A stretch of 36,261 nt of DNA from CAYTRP01 sp964625145 (GTDB taxonomy: Bacteria > Sumerlaeota > Sumerlaeia > SLMS01 > JAHLLQ01), in the NCBI GenBank assembly GCA_964625145.1, contig CAZVAQ010000019.1, forward strand, positions 1 through 36,261, given 5' to 3'. The position numbers and the translations under genes are program-made. Each line of letters begins with the position of its first letter. The first letter of the stretch is position 1. Shown one piece after another: positions 1-8,075 of this stretch. The notes beneath the pieces are model-generated. The model was not told where the DNA came from. It saw only the letters and a list, made by a program, of their open reading frames with translations, and did not search any database.

Positions 1-3
1 CCT

Positions 4-24
4 CATAATTCATAATTCATAATT
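4..24. repeat. Heptanucleotide tandem repeat, unit CATAATT x3
   Basis: Three perfect tandem copies of the 7-mer CATAATT. The array lies 3 bp beyond the stop codon of the minus-strand PP2C phosphatase gene (stop at 28-30). It belongs to the family of 7-bp tandem arrays found at several other gene junctions in this window; the array at 20549-20569 uses almost the same unit. Confidence 0.85.
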
Positions 25-27
25 CCC

Positions 28-855
28 CTATATGTCCCTATCCGGATCATCCGCGTCTTCCGGCGGCATGCGGTCGCCCATGACGCGCAGCAGGATGCAG
101 GAGATATTGTCCAGTCCCCCCGCCGCGTTGGCGGCCTGGATCAACTCATGAATGCACTCCTCCAAGTCCGCGTGCGCGGCCATGATCGAGGCGATCTCCT
201 CGTCCTCCACCATTCCGCACAATCCATCGGAACACAGCAGGTACAGGTCCCCCGTGTACAGCTCGTGCGTCTGCACGTCCACGTCCACCTCGAGCTTGTT
301 CCCCAGCGCCCGCGTAATCACGTTCTTCCACCGGTGGTTTTTTGCTTCCTCCGGCGTGATGATGTTCTTCTGGAGCTGCTCGGAGACCCACGAGTGATCT
401 AGCGTGATCTGCTTCAGCTCGCCGCGCCGCATCCGATAGCAACGCGAATCACCCACATGCGCCACCACCAGCGAATGATTGTCGCCGTCCACCATCATGG
501 ACACCATCGTCGTGCCCATGCCGCTGTATTCCTGGTGCTCCAGCGACAAGTTGCAAACGTCGCGGTTCGCCAGCTTGATCGCCGTGACCAGGATGTTCTC
601 GGCCGTGCTGATGTGCGGATCCTGGCCAAAGGGCCACTCGATGATCCCCTGCCGATGTTGGCGCACATACTCCACGATCGATTCGATCGCCTGCCGGCTC
701 GCGACCTCGCCCGCGTTGTGCCCGCCCATGCCGTCGGCCACGATGTACAGCCCCAGATCCTGCACTACTGACAAGCTATCCTCATTGTGCCCGCGCTTGA
801 GTCCGCGGTCACTCATCCCGGCAGCCTGGATGCGCAGCCCCTTCAGCTTGACCAT
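28..855 (-). CDS. PP2C-family Ser/Thr protein phosphatase
   Basis: Predicted cytosolic metal-dependent phosphoserine/phosphothreonine phosphatase of 275 aa, the bacterial Stp1/PppA size, made of a single PP2C domain. Visible motifs in order: RGHNED (21-26), the metal-binding VADGMGG (about 39-45), GTTM (114-117), AHVGDSRCY (about 132-140), LLCSDGL (about 207-212) and the final metal-ligand motif GGLDN (246-250). The start is the ATG at 855, directly before MVKLKGLRI. The reading frame stays open upstream, but that stretch has no PP2C similarity and covers the divergent intergenic region. No signal peptide or membrane segment is present. A Ser/Thr kinase is encoded at 11675-13522 and is a plausible antagonist, but that link is only inference. 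The divergent neighbour is an O-antigen-ligase-like gene, 160 bp away. Confidence 0.95.
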   Translation of the reverse strand: MVKLKGLRIQAAGMSDRGLKRGHNEDSLSVVQDLGLYIVADGMGGHNAGEVASRQAIESIVEYVRQHRQGIIEWPFGQDPHISTAENILVTAIKLANRDVCNLSLEHQEYSGMGTTMVSMMVDGDNHSLVVAHVGDSRCYRMRRGELKQITLDHSWVSEQLQKNIITPEEAKNHRWKNVITRALGNKLEVDVDVQTHELYTGDLYLLCSDGLCGMVEDEEIASIMAAHADLEECIHELIQAANAAGGLDNISCILLRVMGDRMPPEDADDPDRDI

Positions 856-1015
856 CTTCGTCCGGCCTCGCCCGGTTAAATGCGTTGAAGTCAAACCCGA
901 CACACCCGAGACAACCCCACCCGGGCAAGTCAAACTTCCCAACACCCCAGACTCCGTCAACGGCCAACTCCATCTCAGTCCACACCGCGTGAAGCCAATC
1001 CGCCACGAAGATGCG

Positions 1016-2392
1016 ATGAACCAAACCAACAAGAACACGCGGACGCTGTTGGCCATCGCCGCGATACCGGTCGCGCTGGCAGCCGTGTCCGCATGGTGGG
1101 CGGACATCCGCATGCTTGCAGCCGTGACGGGCCTTTCCCTTGCCGTCTGGCTCATCTGGCTCGGCCCTCACTTCACCTTCCCCCTCTACTTTGCCACCTG
1201 GTTCGGCACCGGTCTGTTCATTCCCGGCCTGCCGGTCTCCCTCAACCGGACGATGGCCGCCCTCTTTATTCTTTCATGGGGCATCTGGCTCCTAAAGGGA
1301 GGTCGCCCCCGCCTCCGTCCGTGGCTGCTGTGGACGGCACTGGGCTTCCTCACCCTGTGGGCCGTTGCCATCGGACTCCTCGGACGCGTCCCCGGCGCTT
1401 CGCCAAGCGTCCAGCAGCTTGCCTACCTCGCCACCGCCTTCGCACTCGCCACGACCATTCACACCCGCGACCAACTCCAGCGCCTCGCCGCCGTCATGGT
1501 GGCCATCGGTTGCGTCATCAACACCGCGGGCCTTGCGGAGTTCATCCTGCGCCGCGACCTGTTCTCCCAGTTCAGCGACCACCGCATGGTCTCCTGGGAC
1601 CTGCGCATCAACGGCATCGCGCCAAACGCCATCGTCTTCGCCTTCACCTGCGTCTGGCTCATCCCATGGGCGTTGTGGTTGCACATCGAATCGCGCTCAC
1701 CGTTTGCCCGCTGGCTGGCGCTGGCCGCCTTCGCCTACCTCGCCACGCTCAGCCTCCTGACCTTCAACCGCCAGACCCCCCTGATCCTCGCCGCCATGCT
1801 CGGCGTCGGGCTGCTACTCGTGCGTTATCCCTGGCGCGGAATGCTCATCACCACCTGCGTCGCCCTTGCCATTGCTGTCTCGCCGTTCGTCGTTGGCCGC
1901 ATTCTCCAGCGCGTCTCGCAACTCGGTGGCGACGGCCCGCCCGACATCTCCCTCATGATCCGCCGCGACAAGGTCCTCGTCGCACGCGAGATCATCGACG
2001 CCCATCCGTGGACAGGCATCGGCCTCAACAACTTCAAGGACCATTGGTGGGAGCATCGCCCCCACGGCCAGCTCTACCAGATCCACACCGACATGGCCCG
2101 CCCGCAGTACATCGACCTCGGCTGGCTGCAGATCCTCACCGAGACCGGCATCATCGGCCTCGCACTCCTGCTGGTCACGCTCGCCACCGCCGCCATGACA
2201 TGGCTGCACGCATGGCGCCGCGCCCGCGACCACCGCGCCCTGCGCAACGGCCTCGTCGCCGTCCTCATGCTCTTCATCCAACTCGCCGTGTCCATGATGG
2301 TCCAGGACACCTTCTTCACACCCTGGACCTACCTGGCCTTCGCCCTACTCGTCGCCATGACATCCCTCCCCGCCAAACAACCCGAACCTTGA
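1016..2392 (+). CDS. O-antigen ligase / polymerase-like multi-pass membrane protein
   Basis: 458-aa protein of the Wzy_C/WaaL (O-antigen ligase) type, expected to transfer or polymerise lipid-linked glycans on the periplasmic face of the inner membrane. It is almost wholly hydrophobic, with about ten membrane segments. A large loop near residues 310-370 contains the family pattern GIGLNNFKDHW followed by a His-bearing stretch and then LTETGIIGLALLL, typical of the catalytic periplasmic loop and the next helix. The start is the ATG at 1016 (MNQTNKN...), which leaves a short basic N-terminus before the first helix. Donor and acceptor cannot be told from sequence, and distant members of this fold do other jobs. 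A second member of the superfamily is at 23183-24859. Confidence 0.8.
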   Translation: MNQTNKNTRTLLAIAAIPVALAAVSAWWADIRMLAAVTGLSLAVWLIWLGPHFTFPLYFATWFGTGLFIPGLPVSLNRTMAALFILSWGIWLLKGGRPRLRPWLLWTALGFLTLWAVAIGLLGRVPGASPSVQQLAYLATAFALATTIHTRDQLQRLAAVMVAIGCVINTAGLAEFILRRDLFSQFSDHRMVSWDLRINGIAPNAIVFAFTCVWLIPWALWLHIESRSPFARWLALAAFAYLATLSLLTFNRQTPLILAAMLGVGLLLVRYPWRGMLITTCVALAIAVSPFVVGRILQRVSQLGGDGPPDISLMIRRDKVLVAREIIDAHPWTGIGLNNFKDHWWEHRPHGQLYQIHTDMARPQYIDLGWLQILTETGIIGLALLLVTLATAAMTWLHAWRRARDHRALRNGLVAVLMLFIQLAVSMMVQDTFFTPWTYLAFALLVAMTSLPAKQPEP

Positions 2393-2474
2393 AGAAGCCT
2401 CCGCTCCTCCAGGGACCTACGGACCAACACAAGATTGTGGATCAAGCCAAGGCGCCGCGTTCCACCCCACGCGC

Positions 2475-2487
2475 GGGCAGGATGCCC
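2475..2487. repeat. Short hairpin GGGCA-GGA-TGCCC, partial copy of a dispersed element
   Basis: Perfect 5-bp stem with a GGA loop in the gap between 2392 and 2571. The same core, with a longer 8-bp stem, ends the dispersed repeat at 21387-21486. It lies between convergent genes, so a bidirectional terminator role is possible, but there is no T-run. The remaining 178 bp of this gap hold nothing else recognisable. Confidence 0.4.
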
Positions 2488-2570
2488 ACGCTCCCTTCCT
2501 GCCCCCTCTTTATCCTCCTGTCCTCCGTAGCGGCTTGATCGCGAAGGAGGATCATCACTTCATCCTTCCC

Positions 2571-3287
2571 CTACTGCCCTCCCTTGTTGAGCCCTTCCAG
2601 AAGCTGCAGGAAGATCAGCTCCAGGATATACCGCGACGGCGTCTGCTTGAACTCGTCGATTTGCCCGCGCACCAACGCCACCGACTGCGGCGCCACATCG
2701 CTGGAAGAAAGCGTGTCAAAAGATCCGCTCACATCCACGTTGCTCGAATTGCCCCCCTGGTTCATCTGCTGGTCCACAAAGCGCGCCATCCCCCGCATCG
2801 TCTCCCACAACTCCGCCATCTGCGGGTCCCCCGATTCCGCGCCGGTGCGAATGGCACGCAGCGACTCAACCGAGTAGTGCCGGAACTCGCGGATAGACAT
2901 CTCCTCGCTCCGAAACGCCGTCGCCGTCTCGTTCACCAGTTTCGGGACCTCCGCCACCAAGCCCAGAATCTGCATCGCCGAGATATCCACCTGGCGCTGC
3001 TCCTCTGCCGCGCTCGCGACCTCTGCCAGCAGCGACACCTGCATCAACCGCTCGTTGATCCGCCGGCGGATCGACAAATAGTCCTGAAACCGGTCGGGCT
3101 CCATCGCCGTCCCCGCAGGGGGTTCATTATAGGGAAAGTCGGAGTTGATCTCCTGCACCTGCGCGATGGCCGTCTCATAGCTCTTGGCGAAACTCTTTCC
3201 CTTGGAGTACAGAAACACGCCACCGCCAATGACCAGGCCAATCAGGAGCACCGTGAAGATCAGGCAACCAATAAGCAGCTTTTTCAT
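2571..3287 (-). CDS. Hypothetical protein with N-terminal membrane anchor
   Basis: 238 aa, family not recognised. The N-terminus (MKKLLIGCLIFTVLLIGLV) is a Lys-Lys start followed by one hydrophobic helix to about residue 27, so it is either an uncleaved signal anchor or a signal peptide. The rest is mainly helical, charged and soluble, presumably periplasmic; residues 35-160 look amphipathic. It has no cysteines past the anchor and no recognisable catalytic motif. The start is the ATG at 3287, which gives a canonical export N-terminus. It is divergent from the glutaminyl cyclase gene. Just past its stop is a weak copy of the CTTCATC-type heptad, on the side between convergent genes. Confidence 0.75.
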   Translation of the reverse strand: MKKLLIGCLIFTVLLIGLVIGGGVFLYSKGKSFAKSYETAIAQVQEINSDFPYNEPPAGTAMEPDRFQDYLSIRRRINERLMQVSLLAEVASAAEEQRQVDISAMQILGLVAEVPKLVNETATAFRSEEMSIREFRHYSVESLRAIRTGAESGDPQMAELWETMRGMARFVDQQMNQGGNSSNVDVSGSFDTLSSSDVAPQSVALVRGQIDEFKQTPSRYILELIFLQLLEGLNKGGQ

Positions 3288-3405
3288 GGATGGATACCAT
3301 CAGGCTTCTTGGGAATGGGGAACCACTTCTGCAAACAATCCGCCTTGCGAAGCGCCTTCGCGCTCCAGCACGTTTCCAACGAGGTGATCGATGAGGGAGC
3401 CCGCG

Positions 3406-4245
3406 ATGTTCGTCAATTCCAGATTCCGCGCCGCTGCCGCGGCAGCGCTCGCCCTCTCGGCCGGCCTTCACGCCCAGCAGCCCGCCACCTCCACCACCAA
3501 CACCGACTACATTGCAGTTCAAAGCAAGACCCCCACGCCCAACCTGCTCACCGTCCAGGTCCTGGCCGACTTTCCCCACGACACCCAGGCCTTCACCCAG
3601 GGCCTGCTCCTGCACGATGGCGTCTTCCTGGAAAGCACCGGCCAATACACACGCTCGCAACTCCGCGAAGTCGACATCTCCTCCGGCGCCGTCATCCGTT
3701 CCCTGAACCTGCCCCCCAACCACTTTGGCGAAGGCCTCGCCCGCGTCGACGACCGACTGATCCAGATCACCTGGCGCGAAGGCACCGCACACGTCTGGAA
3801 CCGCGAGACGTTCGAGAAGATCACCGAGTTCCAATACACCGGCGAAGGATGGGGCATCGATTACGACGGCACCCACCTTGTCATGAGCAACGGCTCTGAC
3901 AAGATCCGCTTCCGCGACCCGGAAACCTTCGAAATTGTCCGCGAGATCTCCGTCACCACCGACGGACAACCCGTCACCAACATCAACGAACTCGAGATCG
4001 CCGAGGGACTCATCTGGGCCAACATCTGGCTCCAGGACTTCATCGTCGGCATCGACCCCGAAACCGGCGTCGTCCGCAGCGTCGTCGACGCACGCCCCCT
4101 GCGCGCCCTGATCACGCGCACACCCGGCGCCCCCATCCCCGAAGCCCTCAACGGCATCGCCTACAACGAAGCCGAAGGCACCTTCTACCTAACCGGCAAA
4201 TACTGGCCCAAAGTCTTCGAAGTCCAATTCATCAACGCACAATAA
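3406..4245 (+). CDS. Secreted glutaminyl-peptide cyclotransferase (plant/bacterial type QC)
   Basis: Predicted to convert N-terminal Gln of peptides or proteins to pyroglutamate with release of ammonia, outside the cytoplasm. The 279-aa protein has an Ala-rich signal peptide (cleavage near LHA-QQ, residue 23) and then the Glu_cyclase_2 beta-propeller. Family hallmarks are easy to read: FTQGLLLHDGVFLESTGQY, SQLREVDISSG, FGEGLARVDDRLIQITWR, GEGWGIDYDGTHLVMSNGS, a NELE motif, then ANIWLQDFIVGIDPETG, and finally NEAEGTFYLTGKYWPKVFEV. The ATG at 3406 is preferred because GAGGGAG lies 6 bp upstream; an in-frame ATG at 3391 would add five residues. It appears monocistronic, convergent with the 4318-5229 gene. 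The family assignment is strong; the physiological substrate is unknown. Confidence 0.93.
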   Translation: MFVNSRFRAAAAAALALSAGLHAQQPATSTTNTDYIAVQSKTPTPNLLTVQVLADFPHDTQAFTQGLLLHDGVFLESTGQYTRSQLREVDISSGAVIRSLNLPPNHFGEGLARVDDRLIQITWREGTAHVWNRETFEKITEFQYTGEGWGIDYDGTHLVMSNGSDKIRFRDPETFEIVREISVTTDGQPVTNINELEIAEGLIWANIWLQDFIVGIDPETGVVRSVVDARPLRALITRTPGAPIPEALNGIAYNEAEGTFYLTGKYWPKVFEVQFINAQ

Positions 4246-4317
4246 ACCACACCCGCCAACAGCTCACATCAAATCCCTGATCCACTCACCTTCCTCGTCC
4301 CTCGCGTCCGCCCCGTC

Positions 4318-5229
4318 CTAAACAATCGCCAAATCCCCCTCAATCTCCGCCAACTGGCTCTCGTGGGCCATCGGCCCCATCTCCATCGTGTCCGCAAAGC
4401 GATCCAGATCCAGATGCATCAAGGCCCATGTGTCCGCCGTCTTGTGCGCCACCAACGGCCCCAGATCGTCCTCTCCCCAATACACCGCCTGCCATGACTG
4501 CCCCGGGCCGAACGACAGCGTCAGATGCCGTCCCTTCGTCAGCAGGCTCCCCCCCGCACCGTTGGGTGTCTCCTCAACCGCCTCTTCCTCGTCCTCCACT
4601 ACATACTGCGGATCCGGCTCGGGAATCAGCTCGCAGTAATCAAAATGCTCCAGGTGAAAAATGATCTCGTCGCGGTTCCACGTCAGGCGCCTCTGCAGCC
4701 GATGCACAAACTCCGGCGGCAACTTCCCCAGCACCTTCACGTCGTAGGACGCCAGCGCCATCCCCTCCGGCCGAACCGAACCGTCCGGCAACAGCCGGTA
4801 CACCACCTCGTAATCCTTGTCCGCCTTCGCGTCCTTGAACACCCCCAGCGAATGATCCTCGAACCGCAGGATCGTCCCCACCGGAAAGGTCCCGTCCGTC
4901 CCCTGGGTCACGGGGCGGTTGGCCGCCGGCTTCGGAGCCACCCGGGCCTTGGCCCGCAGCTCCTGACCCGGCAGCGGAATGGCCGACTTGTCGATCTCGC
5001 CCGACGCGCCCCGGATGATGACCTCCGGCTCCTCTTCCTGCTTCACAGTGCGATTGCGGCGGGTGACCGACTGCACGCGCTCCTTGTACGGCATCTTCCC
5101 GGAGCGCAGCGAGTCCTCCAGCTTCTTGAGGTATTCCAGATCCTCCGGGCCAACCTCCAAGTCATCCTTGAAGCCACTCGTGTCGACTCCGGCGTGTCGG
5201 ATCAGGCGCTCTGGGTTCAGCGGGTTCAT
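4318..5229 (-). CDS. Hypothetical soluble protein
   Basis: 303 aa, not recognised. It has no signal peptide or membrane segment. The N-terminal 90 residues are charged and helical (a DLEYLKKLEDSLRSGKMPYKER stretch, partly quoted here by its ends), then comes a Pro/Ala-rich linker near 90-115. A compact beta-rich region follows at 115-215 (GTILRFEDHSLGVFKDAK, YEVVYRLLPDGSVRPEGM). An acidic insert of Asp and Glu lies near 222-232, and a last region to 303 contains QSWQAVYWGEDDLGPLVAHK. The ATG at 5229 is chosen; a TTG at 5253 is possible. It lies 66 bp downstream of tsaB on the same strand and could be the last gene of that operon. Function unknown. Confidence 0.75.
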   Translation of the reverse strand: MNPLNPERLIRHAGVDTSGFKDDLEVGPEDLEYLKKLEDSLRSGKMPYKERVQSVTRRNRTVKQEEEPEVIIRGASGEIDKSAIPLPGQELRAKARVAPKPAANRPVTQGTDGTFPVGTILRFEDHSLGVFKDAKADKDYEVVYRLLPDGSVRPEGMALASYDVKVLGKLPPEFVHRLQRRLTWNRDEIIFHLEHFDYCELIPEPDPQYVVEDEEEAVEETPNGAGGSLLTKGRHLTLSFGPGQSWQAVYWGEDDLGPLVAHKTADTWALMHLDLDRFADTMEMGPMAHESQLAEIEGDLAIV

Positions 5230-5295
5230 GGGTCGTAAGTCGTTCCGTCTCAAATTGAAGTGAGCCGAAAGAGTGGTGCCGCCATGTCGCGGTCG

Positions 5296-6003
5296 TCAAC
5301 CACCCCTGAGCTTCACGGTCGCCTCGCGCAAATAGATCGGCGCGGCGGCGGATGCATCTGTCCACTCTCCCCGGCACGCAAGCTTCCAGCCAATCATAGC
5401 CACCCCGCGCGGGTCCGGCAAAGCGCGGTCCGCCCGGGACCAAACCAACCGATCCCCCAGCTCCCGCTCCAGCACCTCACGGTGCGCAAAGGCGCCCTCC
5501 CCGGCCACCAAGGCCCTTGCAGGCCAACGGTCCATCAACTCCCGCATTGACAAGCATTCATCCTTGGCGCCATCTATCGACAAGTCTGATTTATTGACGG
5601 GTGCGATCCGGGCATAGACCTCTCCCCGCAAGGCATCGTGCATCCCAATCACCGCCTCCACATCCTCCCCCCCGTAGGCATGGCACACCAGCGCTTCCAG
5701 GCTCGACACGCACACCATCCGCGGCCCGCCGGAGAGAATGCACAGCCCCTTCGCCAGCGACAAACCCACCCGCACGCCCGTGAACGAACCCGGCCCGTTC
5801 GAAACGGCCACCACGTCCACCTGCTCCATCCGCATCCCCAGCTCCGCCAGCGCCGACTGGATCGCCTCGCCCAGCAACCGGCTCTGGGCCCGGCCCGACA
5901 ACATCACCTCCGCCGCCAGCACCCGCCCACAGCCATCCTCCCCGAACTCCATCAGGGCCATCCCGCCGCTGGGCGTGCAGGTCTCCAATCCCAGAATGAT
6001 CAC
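5296..6003 (-). CDS. tsaB: tRNA N6-threonylcarbamoyladenosine (t6A) biosynthesis protein TsaB
   Basis: 235-aa TsaB, the inactive ASKHA-fold partner of the TsaD transferase in the t6A37 tRNA modification complex in the cytoplasm. It begins VIILGLETCTPSGG, the ASKHA phosphate-1 strand, and has the diagnostic VSNGPGSFTGVRVGLSLAKG (GPGSFTG at 70-76). The total length matches the family. The start is the GTG at 6003, whose bases overlap the stop of the upstream folK-tsaE gene (GTGA, 4 bp), strongly implying translational coupling. This is a functionally sensible arrangement, since TsaE and TsaB belong to the same complex. tsaD and tsaC are not in the window. Confidence 0.93.
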   Translation of the reverse strand: MIILGLETCTPSGGMALMEFGEDGCGRVLAAEVMLSGRAQSRLLGEAIQSALAELGMRMEQVDVVAVSNGPGSFTGVRVGLSLAKGLCILSGGPRMVCVSSLEALVCHAYGGEDVEAVIGMHDALRGEVYARIAPVNKSDLSIDGAKDECLSMRELMDRWPARALVAGEGAFAHREVLERELGDRLVWSRADRALPDPRGVAMIGWKLACRGEWTDASAAAPIYLREATVKLRGG

Positions 6004-7007
6004 CGCTCCCCCCCCATCAAGACGCCAATCTCGCTGCGCAACGCCAACGACCCCGCCGGCATTTCCAGCCGCGCCCGGCGGTGGTCGTCGTGACCATCGA
6101 TCGGCTCCAATTCCACCCGCGTGACGGCCTGCGCCGCAAGGGCCTCCGGAAACCGGTCCGCCCATTCGATCGCCAGCACATCAAACTCCCCCGCCGCCGG
6201 AGGGAAACCCGCCGACTCCAGATCCTCCTCCGACTCCAGCCGGTAGAAGTCCCAATGCTGCAGCGACAGCCGCCCGGAGCGATACTCGCGGCACAGCGTG
6301 TAGGTCGGACTGGGCAGCGACCCACTCACCCCCAACTCCCGCGCGAAAGCGCGAACGAACAAGGACTTCCCCGCACCCAACGGACCCGCCAACGCCACCA
6401 CGTCCCCCGGCTTTGCATGCCGGGCCACCGCGCGCGCCAGAGCCGCCGTCTCCTCCTCCCCCCGCAGCATCAGCTCCACCCGCCGGCTGGCGGGCCGGCT
6501 GGGAAAGACCCCCTCCGCTGATCGTTGTCGGGTCACGGCCTCCAAGGATTTGCCTTCTTCGCTAGCGACAAGATGCGCTCCCCACGAATCCGGCAGCGCC
6601 AATCCGGCGCACGCCTCGCGCAGCGGCAAGTACACAAACGGCCGCCCCGCCATGCGCGGATGCGGCAGCTCCAAGTCCGCCGCGCTGGACACCACGTCCC
6701 CCACCGCCAGCAAGTCCAAGTCAATCACCCGCGGCCCCCAACGCCTCACGGTCGTCTTGCCGATGGTGGCCTCGCACCACTTCAGATGATCGAGCAACGC
6801 CGCAGGCTCCCCGTCGGCCTCCCCGACGACCACCGCGTTCAGGAAATCCGGCTGGTCCGAATCGCCCCAAGGCGGGCTCTCGTACAAGCTCGACACAGCC
6901 CGAATCTCGAACGAATCAGAATGATCCAACAGCTCCACAGCCCGGGAGAGCGACTCCTCCCGCGGACCAATGTTCGCCCCCAACGCAATCGCGGCCAGAG
7001 TCCTCAC
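6000..7007 (-). CDS. FolK-TsaE fusion: HPPK pyrophosphokinase + t6A ATPase
   Basis: 335-aa in-frame fusion of two enzymes usually made separately. Residues 1 to about 160 are 6-hydroxymethyl-7,8-dihydropterin pyrophosphokinase (folate synthesis): IALGANIGPRE at the N-terminus, LYESPPWG (41-48), and the HPPK signature RRWGPRVIDLDLLA (88-101), followed by ELPHPRMAGRPFVYLPL. Residues about 175-335 are TsaE, the ATPase that resets the t6A complex: Walker A GPLGAGKS (208-215), SPTYTL (233-238), HWDFYRLE (251-258) and EWADRFPE (281-288). A basic linker at 158-178 joins them. The only Met near the junction is M180, so internal initiation of a separate TsaE is possible. It overlaps the upstream hypothetical gene and downstream tsaB by 4 bp each. 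Confidence 0.92.
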   Translation of the reverse strand: MRTLAAIALGANIGPREESLSRAVELLDHSDSFEIRAVSSLYESPPWGDSDQPDFLNAVVVGEADGEPAALLDHLKWCEATIGKTTVRRWGPRVIDLDLLAVGDVVSSAADLELPHPRMAGRPFVYLPLREACAGLALPDSWGAHLVASEEGKSLEAVTRQRSAEGVFPSRPASRRVELMLRGEEETAALARAVARHAKPGDVVALAGPLGAGKSLFVRAFARELGVSGSLPSPTYTLCREYRSGRLSLQHWDFYRLESEEDLESAGFPPAAGEFDVLAIEWADRFPEALAAQAVTRVELEPIDGHDDHRRARLEMPAGSLALRSEIGVLMGGER

Positions 7008-7765
7008 ACCAGGAGGAACTTCCCCGTATCGGTGCGATAGAGCATTTGCAGGATTTCGGAATCGTCCGCCCGGAAATCCGGATCTTCATGGAACAAGGCG
7101 GCCATGGTCTCCACACGCTTTGCCAAGACTGGCATCATCAGCTTGTCGCACCGCTTCACCAGCTTCTCCGCCCTCTTGCCTTCCTTGAAGAACGCCTCCC
7201 ACAACTCGTCGTCGCGCCGTTTGGAAGGCTCCTGCAGCTCTTCCATCAATCGCCGGTGCTCGGCCCGGAATCGATGCTGCCAGAAGGGCTCCAACTGCAG
7301 CAGCATCGCGAACTCCAGCACCCGCGCGCTGTAGGAACGCGCGCCAGCCTCCGTGTACGCCGACGTCAGCAGCAGGAACGCCCGCGAACAACCATCGCGC
7401 ACGGTGTCATGATCCTGCGACACGATGGAGATGCCCTGCTCGTGCACCCGGTTCAGGTACGCCCGCGCCTCGTTCGTCGCGTCATCGAACAGGTCGCGCC
7501 GCACCTGCCGCTCCGCCCAGTCCACCTGCACGGGAAACAGCGAGAGCGGAAAGCGCTCCAGGAAACGCGCCAGGATCACATCCGACTCCTGCAAGTCGGT
7601 CCCGTGCGCCACGCCTGCACACCACGCGCAGAACGTCTCGTCGTCCGCGTAGTCATCGAAAGCGCTGTTCACCATCTCGCGCAGCGGCTCGTGCTCCATC
7701 CTCTCCGCGTGCGTCTGGATCAGGCGGGCGTATTCATCTTTGGTGCGTGCGTGAAGGGGCCACAT
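7004..7765 (-). CDS. Hypothetical protein upstream of folK-tsaE
   Basis: 253 aa, soluble, not recognised. It is rich in Glu, Arg and aromatic residues and is predicted mostly alpha-helical, reminiscent of a helical-repeat protein but without a clear TPR consensus. Notable segments are DDETFCAWCAGVAHG (with two cysteines two residues apart) near 43-57 and a basic stretch EGKRAEKLVKRCDKL near 205. No signal peptide. The start is the ATG at 7765. Its stop overlaps the start of folK-tsaE by 4 bp (ATGA), so it is co-translated with the folate/t6A genes and is the first gene of that operon. A role in that context cannot be stated from sequence. Confidence 0.8.
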   Translation of the reverse strand: MWPLHARTKDEYARLIQTHAERMEHEPLREMVNSAFDDYADDETFCAWCAGVAHGTDLQESDVILARFLERFPLSLFPVQVDWAERQVRRDLFDDATNEARAYLNRVHEQGISIVSQDHDTVRDGCSRAFLLLTSAYTEAGARSYSARVLEFAMLLQLEPFWQHRFRAEHRRLMEELQEPSKRRDDELWEAFFKEGKRAEKLVKRCDKLMMPVLAKRVETMAALFHEDPDFRADDSEILQMLYRTDTGKFLLV

Positions 7766-7901
7766 AGGTTGAAGCAGGGCGGTTCACCTCCCATCAAATT
7801 CTCCACCCCGAATCCCCCACCCCCCCCCCCCCCCCCCCCGCGGAGTTTGGAGGGTGGAAGGGGGAGGGGGCTGGGGGGCGAGTGGAGGGGGGGAAAATGG
7901 C

Positions 7902-7911
7902 NNNNNNNNNN
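7902..7911. other. Assembly gap (10 N)
   Basis: Ten undetermined bases directly after a homopolymer-C and G-rich stretch. Ten N is usually a placeholder for a gap of unknown size, so distance and content here should not be trusted. Confidence 0.95.
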
Positions 7912-7934
7912 CCACCCCGCACAAGGCGATTTTG

Positions 7935-7976
7935 GAAGAGTGAAGAGTGAAGGGCGAAGGGTGAAGAGTGAAGAGT
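7935..7976. repeat. Heptanucleotide tandem repeat, unit GAAGAGT/GAAGGGY x6
   Basis: Six consecutive 7-mers: GAAGAGT, GAAGAGT, GAAGGGC, GAAGGGT, GAAGAGT, GAAGAGT. The complement is the ACTCTTC/ACCCTTC unit seen at 18514-18541 and 27784-27811, but here the purine strand is the plus strand, opposite to the other arrays. It lies between two minus-strand genes, 98 bp beyond the stop of the OmpA-like gene. Confidence 0.85.
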
Positions 7977-8048
7977 GAAAAAAGGCCGGCCGGCCTGTTG
8001 CGGCCTTCCTTTCCTGCTCTGCCATCCCTGCCGGATCTGCCCTCTCAG

Positions 8049-8075
8049 CTGTCCCTGCTGTCCCTGCTGTCCCTT
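8049..8075. repeat. 9-bp tandem repeat, unit CTGTCCCTG x3
   Basis: Two perfect copies and a third differing in the last base (CTGTCCCTT), immediately beyond the stop codon (8075-8077) of the minus-strand OmpA-like gene. The sequence around that stop is itself a TTCACTC heptad. A degenerate relative of this 9-mer occurs at about 23233-23270 inside the 3' end of another minus-strand gene. Confidence 0.7.

Larger units (their letters stand above)
7766..8074. other. Gene-free 309-bp region with homopolymer, G-rich DNA and assembly gap
   Basis: No credible gene. From left to right it holds: a run of 20 C at 7820-7839; a G-rich tract at about 7842-7898 with many runs of three to seven G; a 10-N gap at 7902-7911; six purine heptads at 7935-7976; and a 9-bp tandem repeat at 8049-8075. 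The true length between the C run and the heptads is unknown because of the gap. Both flanking genes are on the minus strand. A frame runs through it on each strand, but those translations are artefacts of the low-complexity sequence. Confidence 0.8.

Noticed and set aside
856..1155. N-terminal extension of the PP2C gene
   Set aside because: The extra 100 residues have no PP2C similarity and cover the divergent intergenic region and the start of the O-antigen-ligase-like gene.
1093..2538. Long open frame overlapping the O-antigen-ligase-like gene on the same strand
   Set aside because: Its translation is Arg/Pro/His-rich with no family features, a typical out-of-frame shadow in GC-rich DNA; the hydrophobic frame at 1016-2392 is the real gene.
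7915..8074. Small open frames through the repeats on both strands
   Set aside because: They consist of low-complexity repeat translation and cross the N gap.
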